Below are positions 1 to 12,500 of a DNA stretch of 64,000 nucleotides, one piece after another. The position numbers and the translations under genes are program-made. The DNA is taken from NCBI GenBank assembly GCA_963978895.1, contig OZ022247.1, positions 21,879,329 through 21,943,328 on the forward strand, in the 5' to 3' direction. Numbering within the stretch: position 1 is the first letter of the stretch; each line of letters opens with the position of its first letter. The notes below the pieces were generated by a model. It saw only the letters and a program-made list of their open reading frames with translations. It was not told the origin of the DNA and made no database searches. The DNA is from Erpobdella octoculata (Eukaryota; Annelida; Clitellata; Hirudinida; Erpobdellidae).

Positions 1-911
1 AAATTAAACTTCAGCAATTCCACGCTCAGGTGATGATGGCAACCAAATTAGGATCTTATACAATCTAATTAATAAAACACGACCTCTCATCTCTCTCTCT
101 CTCTCGGTTTACACTTTAAGCCGTTTTCCGCTCCCGGCTGAAAAACTTCAACGAATGTTTACAAAACAGAAAAACAAACAAACTAAACAGAAAACTTTTC
201 GAACAAACATCAATCGTTAACTATATAACATCATAATCACACACACAACCAACAACAGACCAACCAACCCCAGGAGGAAGTTAACAACCCATTCGCCTCT
301 AACAGTAGAACAATCAATGCCTAAACAAAGCAGGAGTTAAGCTCCAAAAACGTATCTAAATCGTACCATAAAGCAATCCTACGTCGTCATTCTCGACTTA
401 TCGGCACATGCAGAATATCAATCGTATCTGTCGCCACTATCAAAATTTATTAAGCATATTCTTGAAAAACTTAATGAATAATTAACTAGTTAAACTTTTC
501 TTTGAATATTTACAGAGTATCACTCGAGAGTAAATAAAACACTTTAGCATAATTAATGACTTCTTGATAATAAAGAAACATTGTTTATAATCAAAAGTTA
601 TATCTTGAGAAGAAAAAGTTTTTAAGAGACAAGTGAATTTAACACAGAGTAACAATTGAAGAATCCCAATATTTCTTTTTTATTACTAGGTGACAACATT
701 TCCTTTTGTAAGAAAATCACTAGAATTTCAGAACTGAAAAAAATGAAACCTAAAACAAATTGAGGACCTCACAGCAACAAACAAACAAACAAACAAACAT
801 TTGTTACTCAATGCACACACACATACAGACCGACACAAGCAAACAAACCAACAGTCACTCAATGCACGCCACGGCGCACGCCAGTCGGCAGTGCTACCGA
901 AAACAGACTTT
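1..911. other. 3' flank and probable 3' UTR of the importin alpha gene
   Basis: AT-rich sequence downstream of the importin alpha stop codon on the minus strand. It contains a short CT run near 90-105 and CAAA/CACA runs near 775-830. I see no coding potential apart from short chance ORFs. Confidence 0.6.
679..684 (-). terminator. Candidate polyadenylation signal AATAAA for importin alpha
   Basis: TTTATT on the plus strand reads AATAAA on the minus strand, about 230 nt beyond the stop codon. That is a normal distance for a short 3' UTR. Confidence 0.45.
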
Positions 912-3900
912 TTAAAAATTGAACTGCGCCTGGCCCGGCCCTGTTGCGGCAAACGAGTTTCCGCCGCTGGCGGTCGCATTGTCACTGGCAACCTGCGGCT
1001 GGGCGGGAAGGAAGGTGAACTGGTTGCCCCCGGCGTCGACCGCAGGAGCGAGCATGTGATCCTCGTCGTCCGAGCCGAAGTAGCGTTCGATGATGTCGAA
1101 GGCCTTCTGGTAAATGTCCTGGTTCTCGTGATTCTGCAGGTATTCTATCTTGTCGAGACCTGTTCGTATTAGATCAACGAGGTTGTAAATCCAGCGGTTG
1201 GTTAGAAGAAAAACTTTAGGTTTAAATACTCATTTAATACCAGTTTAGGTTTAAATACTCATTTAATACCAGTTTAGGTTTAAATACTCTTTTAATACCA
1301 GTTTAGGTTTAAATACTCATTTAATACCAGTTTAGGTTTAAATACTCTTTTAATACCAGTTTAGGTTTAAATACTCTTCTAAAACCAGTTTAGGTTTAAA
1401 TACTCTTTTAATACCAGTTTAGGTTTAAATACTCTTTTAATACCAGTTTAGGTTTAAATACTCATTTAATACCAGTTTAGGTTTAAATACTCTTTAAATA
1501 ACAACTTAGGTTTAAATACGCTCACATGCACACTGGTGATTATTTTGATACCGTTTCATGTTCAAGCAAAATAAACTATTTTTTTTCTACATTCATAATA
1601 CTTCATTAATTCGTTCTAGTGCAACTTTTAGCAAGATCCGGAAATCTTCACGTTGTCTAGTTTTCGAGTTTATTTTCCTCCCCCAGCCAGTCAAAGTGCT
1701 TTATTAAGCTGCCATTCTAGAAACAAATTTCGAAAAATGCACTAAAAATGATTAAGTCTATTGAAATCTGTTTTGCCATCTAACTTGAGGGCACGCCAGG
1801 TACAACTGCAATCCGATGTCAACTTTAATTGTACATTGAAATGCTGTACATTGAAACGATCGACCAAAAATAAAGAACATGTAACCAATTAAATCCCTCT
1901 TAGAAAACCAATTAATCGAAATAATGTTAATGAAGCTTACCGTAGCATTCTTCAACAAGAACTGAATATACATTCGTTGTACCATGCATCTTTGCATCTG
2001 TTTCTCCAGCTTTCAAGATGTGTTCGATGCCGTTTAGAGCAAGCTGTCGATTACCGGTTTTTTAAAAAGCTTAGAATTTTATAATATCAACAAATGTAAA
2101 ATAGTAATTACAGAATTTATATAAAAAAAACAACAAAATAGATGGGAATTTTAAAAATACAAGTAGAAACCACAAAAGAATTTCAAAATCGCCTTTTTCC
2201 TTCGCAAACAAACCTGAACGATCTTGGAGTCCATGACGGACAAGAGGTCGCACAACGGTGGTATGCAGCTCAGATTGACCAGGTATCTAATCTGTTCCGA
2301 CGTTCCACCGGAGGCGGCATTCGTTATTGCCCAGGCAGCTTCTTTTCTGGTCTTGAAGTCTGCATTGCTCAGGATGTCGATGAGCAGCGGGAAGACGTTA
2401 GCCTCGATGACCGTCTGTTGGAGGTTTAGATAGACGAGTAAGTCTTATATATATCGAATCGTTATGAAAAACATTTGAAACCGTCTTTATAAATAAGTCG
2501 CTCGGAGAGAGCAAAAATAAATCCACGAAAGCAAGTTTAGATTTATAAACACAACTACAGTCTACTGCCGTCCATTCGACCCCGGAAAAGTTTGCTCCCA
2601 GGTCCTTACATCCAAGATAGTTTGCATAATATCAGCATAATGTTGGTAACCTTGCACACTACGAAAATCAACTATTTTCAAGATCCACTAAGATTCTGGC
2701 ACTCATTTATTGACCTCATATAAACCAAAAGCTAAGTCAGCAAATGGATTTGAATTCCTGGATTCAAGGAGATAAACCAAATTTTGGCCCATGCATTGCA
2801 CGATGATTCTATCGATTAATTAATTTCAAAACTTTAATAGCCTAATATATTTATGTTTAATACTATTTTTTAAAGAAATAATTTAGCAACTTTAATTATC
2901 ACTAATAGCAATAATACCGTTCAACCCGTGCAAGCATGAGAAAACATACGTAAAACCAAAAAAGAAGAAAGCAACTTTCTTAATCATAGCAGAAAATCAA
3001 CTGATAGTTACCTGTATTTGATTTCTATTTCCTGCAGTTATGTTAGAAATGGTCCAGCAAACTTCTTTTTTTATGGCTTCCTTGGAATTTCCAAGCAGCT
3101 GGATGAGTGCGGGAAGTACGGAGCAGTTGAGGACCACCTGCGTTTGCATGTCGTCGCCGGTTACGATATTGCCGACCGCGCGCAACGCGGCACTGACCAC
3201 GCTCTGAGATGAGTGTCTAAAGGAGAAACAAGTGGCTTTGAAAAACATGGTTTTTGTATTCTATATAAAAATCAGCCTTTTGTTTAAACTGAATAAAATT
3301 CATTGTAATCAATAATGATTTTGTGCTAAGTTTCTTTTCAAATTGAACTCCAAATTGCTTGCCATAGACTTGCATTTCTATTATAAAAGATTCATCAAAT
3401 GAGAAATTGGAACGAATACGTACGAAAACAAATCATGAAAAAGTGATAACACGTATTTTGGTTCATTCATAAAAATAAATAATCATTCAATAATTTGTGC
3501 GTATAAAAAAAAATAATTCGACTACTCACGAGAGAAGTTCAACCAATCTTCGGACGACACCGGACTCGATGACGACTTGTATCTTGGCGTTCGGACCGTC
3601 GGACAGGTAAGAAAGAGCCCAGCAAGCATCGGCCAAGACATCGTAGTCTGGATTGAAAAGGAGTCGGGCCAACAACGGTAATGCTGCCGAGACCTTGCGT
3701 GAAAAAGAAGAAAAAAAAAACATATTGAAGCACTAAATCATTTAGCGTTACTTACAATTTATTCGAGCCGACTCTATTAGATGCAATTTGGGTTATATTT
3801 CAATGTAGCAAGTAGTAACTATTCACGAATTAGTAAACCTCATCAGATTATTTATTAGAGCTATAAAATAATGAACATAAATTTTATTAGAAAATATCTA

Positions 3901-6424
3901 AGAGCAGCACAGAAAAAAAATGCTTAAATCCTTAATAAATAAATGTGTAACACTGTTTGGAATCTATCAAGCCCAACAGCGGATACAAATCAGAAACTTT
4001 CATGACTCCTTCGAGAGAAGCAAATTAAGACCGTGTTCAGGACGTATATCATAAACTAACCTTGGAGAAATCTGGCGGAGGGTTTTTACCACGGCAAAGA
4101 TTTGAAAGACACCACACAGCATTTCGCATCATAGACATTTTTGTTGATTTCCCAAGCAGCCTATTATTATTAATGAAAATAATGTTATGGAATAAAAAAA
4201 AAAAAAAAATAAATAAATAATTAAAAAATATTCACTTACTGAAGCAACTGAACGAGAATTCCCTCGTTGATTACATAATCTCGGCATCCCGGACTGTCGC
4301 CTGCTACGTTACCCAATGCCCAAACGGCCTGCCAGTAAGAAGATTATTGATATAATTTTTGTAAACAATTTAAATAATTTAACTTTTAGTTCTAAGAACA
4401 AGTTTGAATGATTTCCAAAGTAAGTTGGTAATCAATAATTATTACTCCCTGTTCTATATATATAGTAAGATGAATGTGTACAAAATTCCGAACCTGCTCC
4501 TGAACGTCTTCGTGGGGGGATGCAAGAAGCTGAATGAAAACCGGGACTGCACCGCACTCAATGACTGCCCGAGTCTGGTTCGAATTTCCAGACGCAATGT
4601 TCGTTAGGGCCCAGGCTGCTTCAAACTGAATAAATTATGTTAATAATGTTATTATTATATAACTAACGAGGCTGAAACTAATAGAAAGTTATCGTAGGTC
4701 GCCAAAAAATAACCTGTTAAAACTGAATAAATTATGTTAATAATGTTATTATTATATAACTGACGAGGCTGAAACTAATAGAAAGTTATCGTAGATCGCC
4801 AAAAACTAACCTGCAGGCCACTGTGCGAAGTATTCTGCAGAAGCTGAACGAATCTTGGAACGATTCCAGTACCGATCACAGCATCGATGGGCGGGTTGGG
4901 CTCTGTGGAAACATTTTACTTTATCAGAAAAAAGTTTAATCGTAGAAAAAAAAAACTTTTTTATCAAACTTCTACAACCACATCAACCCTCATAATTACA
5001 AAAACGATCCAACGTTGTTGCTATGTCATTGCCTAGCACAGTGGTTCTCAACATGTGGGACGCGACCCCAATGGAAGTCGCCTGACTATTTCATAGGGGC
5101 TGCTTAAGACTTTCAGATATTTGATTGTTTTTTTTAAATACAGGCTTTTTAAACTTGTAACTTAACTGCCTTGCTCAAATAACCATGTACAATAGTACTA
5201 GTCTATGTCTATTTCGACACATGTCTAGTCAGGAGCTAACTTAATTTGATAATTTCAACCTTTTAACTATTCTCTTTGCTTCCAATTTTTGGACTTTTTT
5301 ATAAACAAAAAAACTATTAAATACTCATTTAATTATATCATTGTGGGTTGCATCACAAATTCTATCAAGGGGTTAAGAACCGCTGGCCTAACCAGACACA
5401 TCTTCATTTATTCAGTTTTTAACAGCCGCACGTAACAAACAACGCATTCAAAAGCGATAAAAAACAGCAAACCCGTTTCATTAAATATCGGACTCAGACC
5501 TTTAGAGAGGAGACGTCTGAACTTCTGCGTGGCATCCAGTTGCTGTTCTACATCGTCGCTGAACAGAGCTTGGAGCATCTCCTCAGTTATGGTGTTCTAA
5601 AAAATAGCAGTGAAATTGCGTTTTAGAACGTTACCGAAAACAATAAAACCACGTTAGAGTTGAGTAATATTGTAAACATTGCATCGGTTATCCGGGTAAC
5701 GTTGGAAATTTTGTCAGATAACCAACAATAATATTCATTTAGAATAGAAATTACGAAAAAAAATTATTAAAACACTCTCATTTAAATTATATTATTCATT
5801 CTTTATCATTATTCACTCTGTTGAAGAAGAAGACTCACTTGGGAATTTGATGAAACAAGAGTTTCCTGTAGCGGTGTTATCTCGTCCGGGGTAACATCAA
5901 CGTTTCTCTTCTTGAAAATCTAATTAAAAAAAAAAAAGTTGTTACAACACCAATATGAAAAACTAAAAACAAATAAAATATCGTAGAAATGTAAGATTAC
6001 AAATAATCAGTCCTGACTATCTCTAAAACAGCCTCAACCAGGTATCCACTTTATAAATCTAACACTAGGTAGCTTTACAAATATCAATCTTAAAACGCTA
6101 ATTCTTGATTTCCAAAAATATGTATATCGATTTTTTTCTTGGTTTGTTATAAAAACTTCAAAACGATAGCAGAAATTAGTTTTTAAATTAAGACTGAATA
6201 AGAATTAGGCTGCAGACTTTCCTGGCGCTATATAAATAATAATTATTATTATTAAGAGTTAATAAGACTAAAACATCGCCGATACACACCAGTTGGTCTT
6301 TCTTTTGTTTTCTAAGCTGAACTCCTTCTTCTTCCCTTCCTCTTCTCATCAGTTCAACGTCTCTTCCTTTATACTTATAGGCCTTCAACCTGTTACTTGA
6401 AGCTGAACCATCCAAGTCTTCCAT
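912..6424 (-). CDS. KPNA1/5/6: Importin subunit alpha, KPNA1/5/6 clade
   Basis: Nuclear import adaptor that binds classical NLS cargo through armadillo repeats and importin beta through its N-terminal IBB domain. Exons, 5' to 3': 6290-6424, 5839-5919, 5500-5596, 4811-4902, 4494-4625, 4240-4328, 4061-4160, 3530-3693, 3012-3216, 2214-2414, 1941-2043, 912-1159. All phases agree and sum to 1,647 nt (548 aa), close to the family length. The IBB region is basic (RREEEG-like and KKRNV motifs). Armadillo signatures follow: [56 protein letters not shown] and [11 protein letters not shown]. The C-terminal exon reads [20 protein letters not shown] and ends in a Gly/Gln-rich tail. No in-frame ATG precedes 6424 in the first exon. 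The RLKAYK and LRKQKKDQL spacing in the IBB favours the KPNA1/5/6 clade over KPNA2 or KPNA3/4. Family and clade come from recalled homologues. Confidence 0.96.
1215..1519. repeat. 29-bp minisatellite in the last importin alpha intron
   Basis: About ten tandem copies of a 29-bp unit beginning TTTAGGTTTAAATACTC and ending AATACCAG. Copies differ mainly at one position (CATTTAAT or TTTTAAT). Confidence 0.9.
4625..4811 (-). repeat. Tandemly duplicated intron of importin alpha
   Basis: The intron between exons ending at 4811 and starting at 4625 (minus strand) consists of two nearly identical copies of about 90 bp. Each copy keeps its own donor and acceptor. Between them lies a 9-nt segment (4714-4722) bounded by TTATTCAG and GTTATT. 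It looks like the fused edges of the flanking exons and would add an in-frame TAA if it were spliced in. Confidence 0.75.
5039..5385. mobile_element. Non-autonomous hAT-like element (MITE)
   Basis: The ends are CAGTGGTTCTCAAC and, inverted, CAGCGGTTCTTAACC, typical of hAT terminal repeats. Flanks GCCTAGCA and GCCTAACC match at 6 of 8 positions, as for an aged 8-bp target duplication. There is no ORF. It lies in an importin alpha intron. Confidence 0.8.
6222..6262. repeat. SINE-like 3' tail fragment
   Basis: GGCGCTATATAAATAA followed by TTA repeats resembles the 3' tails of invertebrate tRNA-derived SINEs. A related tail is at 22016-22075. The body is not visible. It lies in the first importin alpha intron. 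Confidence 0.4.
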
Positions 6425-9400
6425 GTTGGCTTGTTGGTTTTTCTGCTGAAGTTTTGAATTTAATTAAAAAGATTAATTTTTTATAAAGAAATTTATAATT
6501 GAATGAAAATAAATCGTTATTACTTCCGGTTGGAAACGATATAAGCAATAGGAATAATATTTTAAGTAAAAAATCCAAATAATTGAAAAAATCCAAATAA
6601 GTCACTATATCTAAGATAAAAATAAAAAACTCTGTTGCTATTCGGACGAAAAGCAGCAGATATACTATCCAAATAATTGATAAGTCACTTATATCTAAGA
6701 TATAAATAAAAAACCCTATTGCTATTTGGAGGAACTATTCCAGAAAAACAAAATCTTTCCTTGACCACCTTTTGCTCTATGAAAATTAATTACTGCAGAA
6801 TACTGTCATAAGGGTATGAACAGATGTTTAGATCCAGTTTTCAACATTTTTTTAACCAAGGTTTTAATTTTTATTTAAATAATCAACTCTAGTCACTATA
6901 AATACAAAAAGTATTGGAAATTTATGTTTAATATTGTTTTTGTTTGGGTTAGTTATGTATTCCTGTCTTTCAATGAAAATAATTTGGATGGCCAAGCTGA
7001 CCGGTATTTAATATTGTATGATATGATAAGACTTATTACTATTATCACTATGTACTAATAACTAATCCAAACTAATTACTTTTTCTAGAAAATAAGTCAG
7101 TAATAAATCTGGCATGCACAAGAAAACGAGTTTCTCTACAAACTACAACTTGAAAAATATAATAAATTAACGTCTTAAAGATTATTTGATAATAACCACA
7201 ATTTAATTATTATTTATGTATCTGGTAATTCTTGTTCGCTGGTCTTGTCTTATTCTTGTATTCTTGCCTCCCTTTGTTTTCTCCGCAAACTGAGCCATAA
7301 CAAGTCCAATGAAAAAACCATAAATCAAAATAATAACCAAATTTCACCCCCTACTAAAAATACATAAATAGTGAAAAAAGAAAAACATTTCAACAATTTC
7401 AAGAATCTGGATTGGTTTTTAATATCGCCCATTATAACTTCCCCGTACAATAAAATAACTGGCTTCAACAATCACCATACTTACATGTATATATGTACAA
7501 GACAAAAAGAAACTTTTTCTGAAATAAAAAGAAGTCAAGAAAATGCTCGGCAGGACAAAAACAACCAAAATACGCACGCGCAACAACGAACGTCACGTGA
7601 CAAAATGATTTCGGTTTTTTATATTTTTTCTTTGAAATAATTTTCCAAAAACACTTTAATTACATAGACTTTATAATTATTCATTAAAAAATAAAAAAGT
7701 AATAATGTGATTAAATTTTCGCAAGTTTAAGAATACTTCGACATGCGAAAGACTGATTTTAGAGCGGGGAAACCATGGGGGAAACATTATTAGAAACTTT
7801 TATCAATATAAACTAATGCAAATGAAATAACGCTTGCTAGTATACTAATATGGTATTGTGTTTCTGTCAGATTGGAGAATTCGACTTAATCTTATTTTTA
7901 ACGGGTTCAGAAAGCTGGTTTGTTGGCCTTAAGATATGGTTTTAAGGGGTACTAGGTGGCGATTAAGCAGGCCTAATAAAGACCCTAATACTTGGCACAA
8001 AAGCCTTGGCCCGGCCCATTTTGAAACCATGAAATCGAGGCGCCGCTTATATGCACTAGAAAGGGATTCGTCGCCTACCGTTGTTTTAGGTCATAACAGA
8101 CAATCAAATCCTATTTTTAAAGTTATTGCGCATGCAAAAAGCATCTCTATAAGGTGTTGTCGAAATGGTCGTTTTGACACATGGACAGTTTCTACGAAGT
8201 GTGGGTCAAGCCAGCTACTGAGTACACTCAATAGTATACACTCAACCAACCACAGCCCCTCTTTAAATACAGGGACGTCATTTCAGCAAAACCTTAGGAT
8301 GCAACATGTTCAAAAAGCTCACACACTCTAAAAATTTTCACCACAACGCTCCCAAAATAGTTGATGACCAGGAGAGAGAGGGCTAGTCGTTAGTACTTTT
8401 AAATAAACTTCTACACTCCCCCCCAAAATAGCTGATAACCCTGACGGGGGTAGTCATAGATACTTTTCGAAAAATTTTTCCAAAGGGGCCAAATTCAAAA
8501 TTATAGGGAGCTCACTTCAAAATCAGGGAGGGCCTACTTCAACTTCGGGTTGGACCCACTTCAACGTCAGAAGAGGCCCACCTCAAAATCAGGGAGTCGC
8601 CCCATAAATGAGGTCCCTGCTTAGGCACCATAACATCACAACCATGACACTGTTCCAATTCTCTATTACTCTGAGACTTGTTGTCCTCATCTAGACAAAT
8701 TTTTGACATGCTAGCTTATTCAGAAAATAAGAATTGTCAGAGAGAAAAAATAGTTTTTCAATTTATTCAACTTTTTGCTTGAAGCCCACAGAATAATATA
8801 ACTTGAAAACAACTGTCTGATTGAAAAGTTCAGAACAAGACAAACCAATGGCATCACAGATTTTATTTCTTATAAAAACCACTTTTAACATTTTCAACTG
8901 ATAAAAAGTAACTTCTTGAAATAAAAAAAAGTATTTTACAAGAGAAATTAAAACAATATTTAATAAAAAAAAACTCAGTCATAAAGTCTCCCTTGAGACT
9001 TTTATCATCATACAATTGCTTGACCTTCACCTTCACATTCACTCGATGAGCAACTGCACAATACAAAAACTAAAATAAAATTATAATAAATTAAACATCA
9101 GTGAAATAAAAGAGTTTTAATGGATTTTAATATTTTCAAGCGGCCACAGCATGCTGAATATGATTGAACAAAACCAGGTCCACCAACGTTTGTTTGCCTA
9201 TATGATTTACTGAAGAAATCTGTGCCAGATCTTATTAGTTGAAAAAGGAAAGGTTACATTTAAGCAGTGAACAAAGAAGATCTTTAAGTATTTTAGATTT
9301 GAATAAATTATTTTAATATAACAATATTGACTTAATAAAAAATATTGATACGATAACATAAGGTTATTTTTGCTGGCAATTCATAAAATCAAAATCGTAC

Positions 9401-9592
9401 GTTGGCATGAAAACTAAAGCATAAAAAAATAAAAACAAAGTTATCGCTTTTTCCTCACAGGGATTCTGTAACATCGATAAGCGATTTCGATAGCGTCTCA
9501 TTACTTACTCAAAACTTATTCCATGCATATACAATTAAGAAAATATATTTTCAGAATCCTAAACACAACCAATGATCATCACTCCTGCTCTT
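6425..9592. other. Intergenic region between importin alpha and the PPxY membrane-protein gene
   Basis: AT-rich DNA holding the presumed importin alpha 5' UTR and promoter at its left edge and the 3' UTR of the next minus-strand gene at its right. A 131-codon plus ORF at 7936-8331 has no recognisable domain and runs into a hAT-like element, so I do not call it a gene. AATAAA on the minus strand at about 8862-8867 could end the downstream gene's transcript. Confidence 0.55.
8270..8619. mobile_element. Non-autonomous hAT-like element, degraded target site
   Basis: The left end is CAGGGACGTCATTT and the right end, inverted, is CAGGGACCTCATTT (13 of 14 matching). The interior is non-coding with several short internal repeats. 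Flanking octamers match at only 4 of 8 positions, with transitions at the rest, so the insertion is old or one boundary is off. Confidence 0.65.
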
Positions 9593-12500
9593 TCAAACTG
9601 AGGAACAAAATGTACTGTCAAGATCAATTCCATTAATGCTATCGGTGAAAGAAGGCAAGTTGCTAGAAGTTGTTGGTCCGCTTGACTGTTTGTGACCGGT
9701 TATGGTTACGTCCGGCTGTTCCGAATGGATGTCTCTGTTGCTGCTAGGAGAAAGAGCGAAATTCTGAGCCCCATTTGAGATCGGAGATCTGGCACGAGAT
9801 TTATGACGGGCGTCTCGACTTTTTTGCGTCGTGTCGCTGACGTCTGAAGATGTACTCGAAAGGCTTGTATTGAATCTATCTGTTGCAGAGCCCGAACTTG
9901 TAGCAGCTGTCGTGGCGCCAACATCTGAAACGGAATCAATAGCCTGAAGATTTATTGAAGAGCACTGTGTTGTACTGGTGCTGACAGAAGTCAATTCTTC
10001 TTCTTTGTCGCTGTCTTGTCTCATCGCAAGCTCGGTCATCGTACCAAAGATGTCAGGTGGCGGTTCTACGTTCTGATAAGGGGGAGGCAAAATAAGTCCG
10101 TTGCCTGTAGTATTAGTGGCATTGCCATCATACAACCTGGCCTGGGTTTCTGCGGCTGCCCTGTTGTCCCTGTCCACCAGCCGCATGGTCGTGGTCGTTG
10201 GGTCGCTCGGGTTCCCATCTCCCGAGCTTCCATCTCCTGGAACATTAACAACCAGAGCATAGGGTGGAGGAACCTCTCTACGCTGACCAAATCCTCTGCG
10301 ACCCCTCGGCTGACCCGGCTCCCCTTCCGGCCCGTCATCGCTCTGGAGCTTCCGTCGACTGAAGAGAAAGATTACGAAAACGATGATGCCGACCACCAGT
10401 AGGCATGCGGTCACAGCCAGTACTATCCCCAGAATTATGGACCATTCTTAAACAAAACAATGATTATTTTAATACAAATAATTAAGTTAGAAAATTCTAA
10501 ATTTTTATATTAAAAACCAAAAATTTTAAATATAATTAATTACAAATCAATATAATATATTCCGCTCCTTATCCACGAAGCTTTCGCGACATGACTCAAA
10601 TTAGGACAATTGAAAAAAATCAAAATCAATTTAATCGAAGAAACGTTACAAGTTCGTTCACTTACCATCACTACCATCGTTGCTTTTGCTTGAATCATCT
10701 GAAATTATGCGAGAAAATTATAATAAAATAAATGAAAATAAAATTTAAATCACCAATATTTTTAATGCATATAATCTTTAAGCATTATTAATTACGGTTT
10801 AATAAAATGTCTGGAAGACATTTCATAGAATTAGATTTGAAAATAATCAAATGCTTATATATAAAACTCAATTGAAAACTTTGATATTGTAGGTGAAAAT
10901 ATCGTCCTCACATTATGAACTACTCGAACCGACAAGTATGGCCGCTATAATACGACAAAATTATGCTCAACAAGCTCATGAAATACTCTTCAACAACTGC
11001 CATCTTACAAACAAAACAACATCTACTCTAATATTATTTTATAACTTTTTAAACTTCATTTCAGGCATTTCTCATATCCCTGATGATAATGATGATGATT
11101 ATAAACAGTACTCTTTATAATAGAGTGCATTAGACTGTTAAGTGCTGCTTTTTAAACAAGTAGATCCAGTTGATGATGACGATGATGATCCAAATAAGCA
11201 GACGCATGTATAACACTACATCAAAAAATAATTAACTTTCAATCCTTTGCCATTATCCCTTAAAAATTACTTTCTTCAAATTTCATTTAACGAAGAAACA
11301 AAACTACGAGAGAAGAAAACAATGAAAAAACGCAGCCCGTCGCATCATCAATTCACCTTCGTCCGTTGAGTTAGAACAAGCGCTGCTTTCCGTATAATTG
11401 CAGTTTATTCTCATCCACCAGTTCTCGAACCAATCAGAAGCGTTCTTTCCGCATTCTTCAACGCCGTCGAGGATGTTGATCGCGCAAGCTTTGTAGATGT
11501 TCGCGATGCTTAAATAGAAAATGGAGACAATGCAAAATCAAATTAATTTTTTTTTATTATATAAATCAAGTAATTGATTAATATAATAAGAAATAATTAA
11601 AAAAAAACAAATAAATGATTAAGTTCATTTGAAAATTTGATATAAATATGGCTCACTGGTGCTCTCTGGTTCATCACTATAAGCATTATAATAAGCAGGT
11701 AATAGTTTAATAATATAATAAATATTCAAAGCAAATATTTTGGACAAGAATGTATAATGAGATTGAAAAATGAATAATACGCATCACTAATCTATCGTAG
11801 GCATTGAAAAATTTAATTAAAAATCGATTGTATCTCAGAAATAAAAAAAATCGCTTAGATAATTGTGAACGTAAAAACACAAATTTTCATAATGTGCTCT
11901 GTATTTTCAAAATACACTCCCATCAATTTTTAAAAATGATCATTTTTCCAAAAAGCTAGCGCTGGATATTTTCGACATATTTGGTCTTAGAGATTGACTC
12001 ATCTCTTGTAATGGATCCCCCAACTGACTGTTCCTTCAATGAATTCATAAGACAACCACAATTTCTCTGTTCCGTTAAGTTGGATTGTAACGTTTAATGT
12101 GATTATTCATATATTCAATAAGTTAAATTCCATTTTTATACAAACTTGCAATTGAAGCTCTGGCTGGTTTTTACAGTGTTTCTCATCTCCAAGGCTTCCG
12201 AACGCCACTTTTTGCACATTCCGAAAAAACCGGCTGTAGCATTGTTGCTGAAGCAAGGCTGCAGATTCTTATAAGCTGGTGAAAAGTAAAATATTAATAT
12301 TAATAAGACAATTATTTACGATATATATAAATATATGTGTGTGTAAATTACCTGCACCGCCGTTTTTGCAAAGATATGAAACTGCATCAGCAGAACACGT
12401 GTTATACTTTTCTGCAGTCCAATTTCTAGAAAAAAAAACACTTTATAAATGTTTAATTAAATTAAAAGAAAAAATGTTTAGGCATATTAATTATTTAATC

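Noticed and set aside
7936..8331. 131-codon plus-strand ORF
   Set aside because: No domain, it overlaps the left end of a hAT-like element, and no splice or promoter context supports it.
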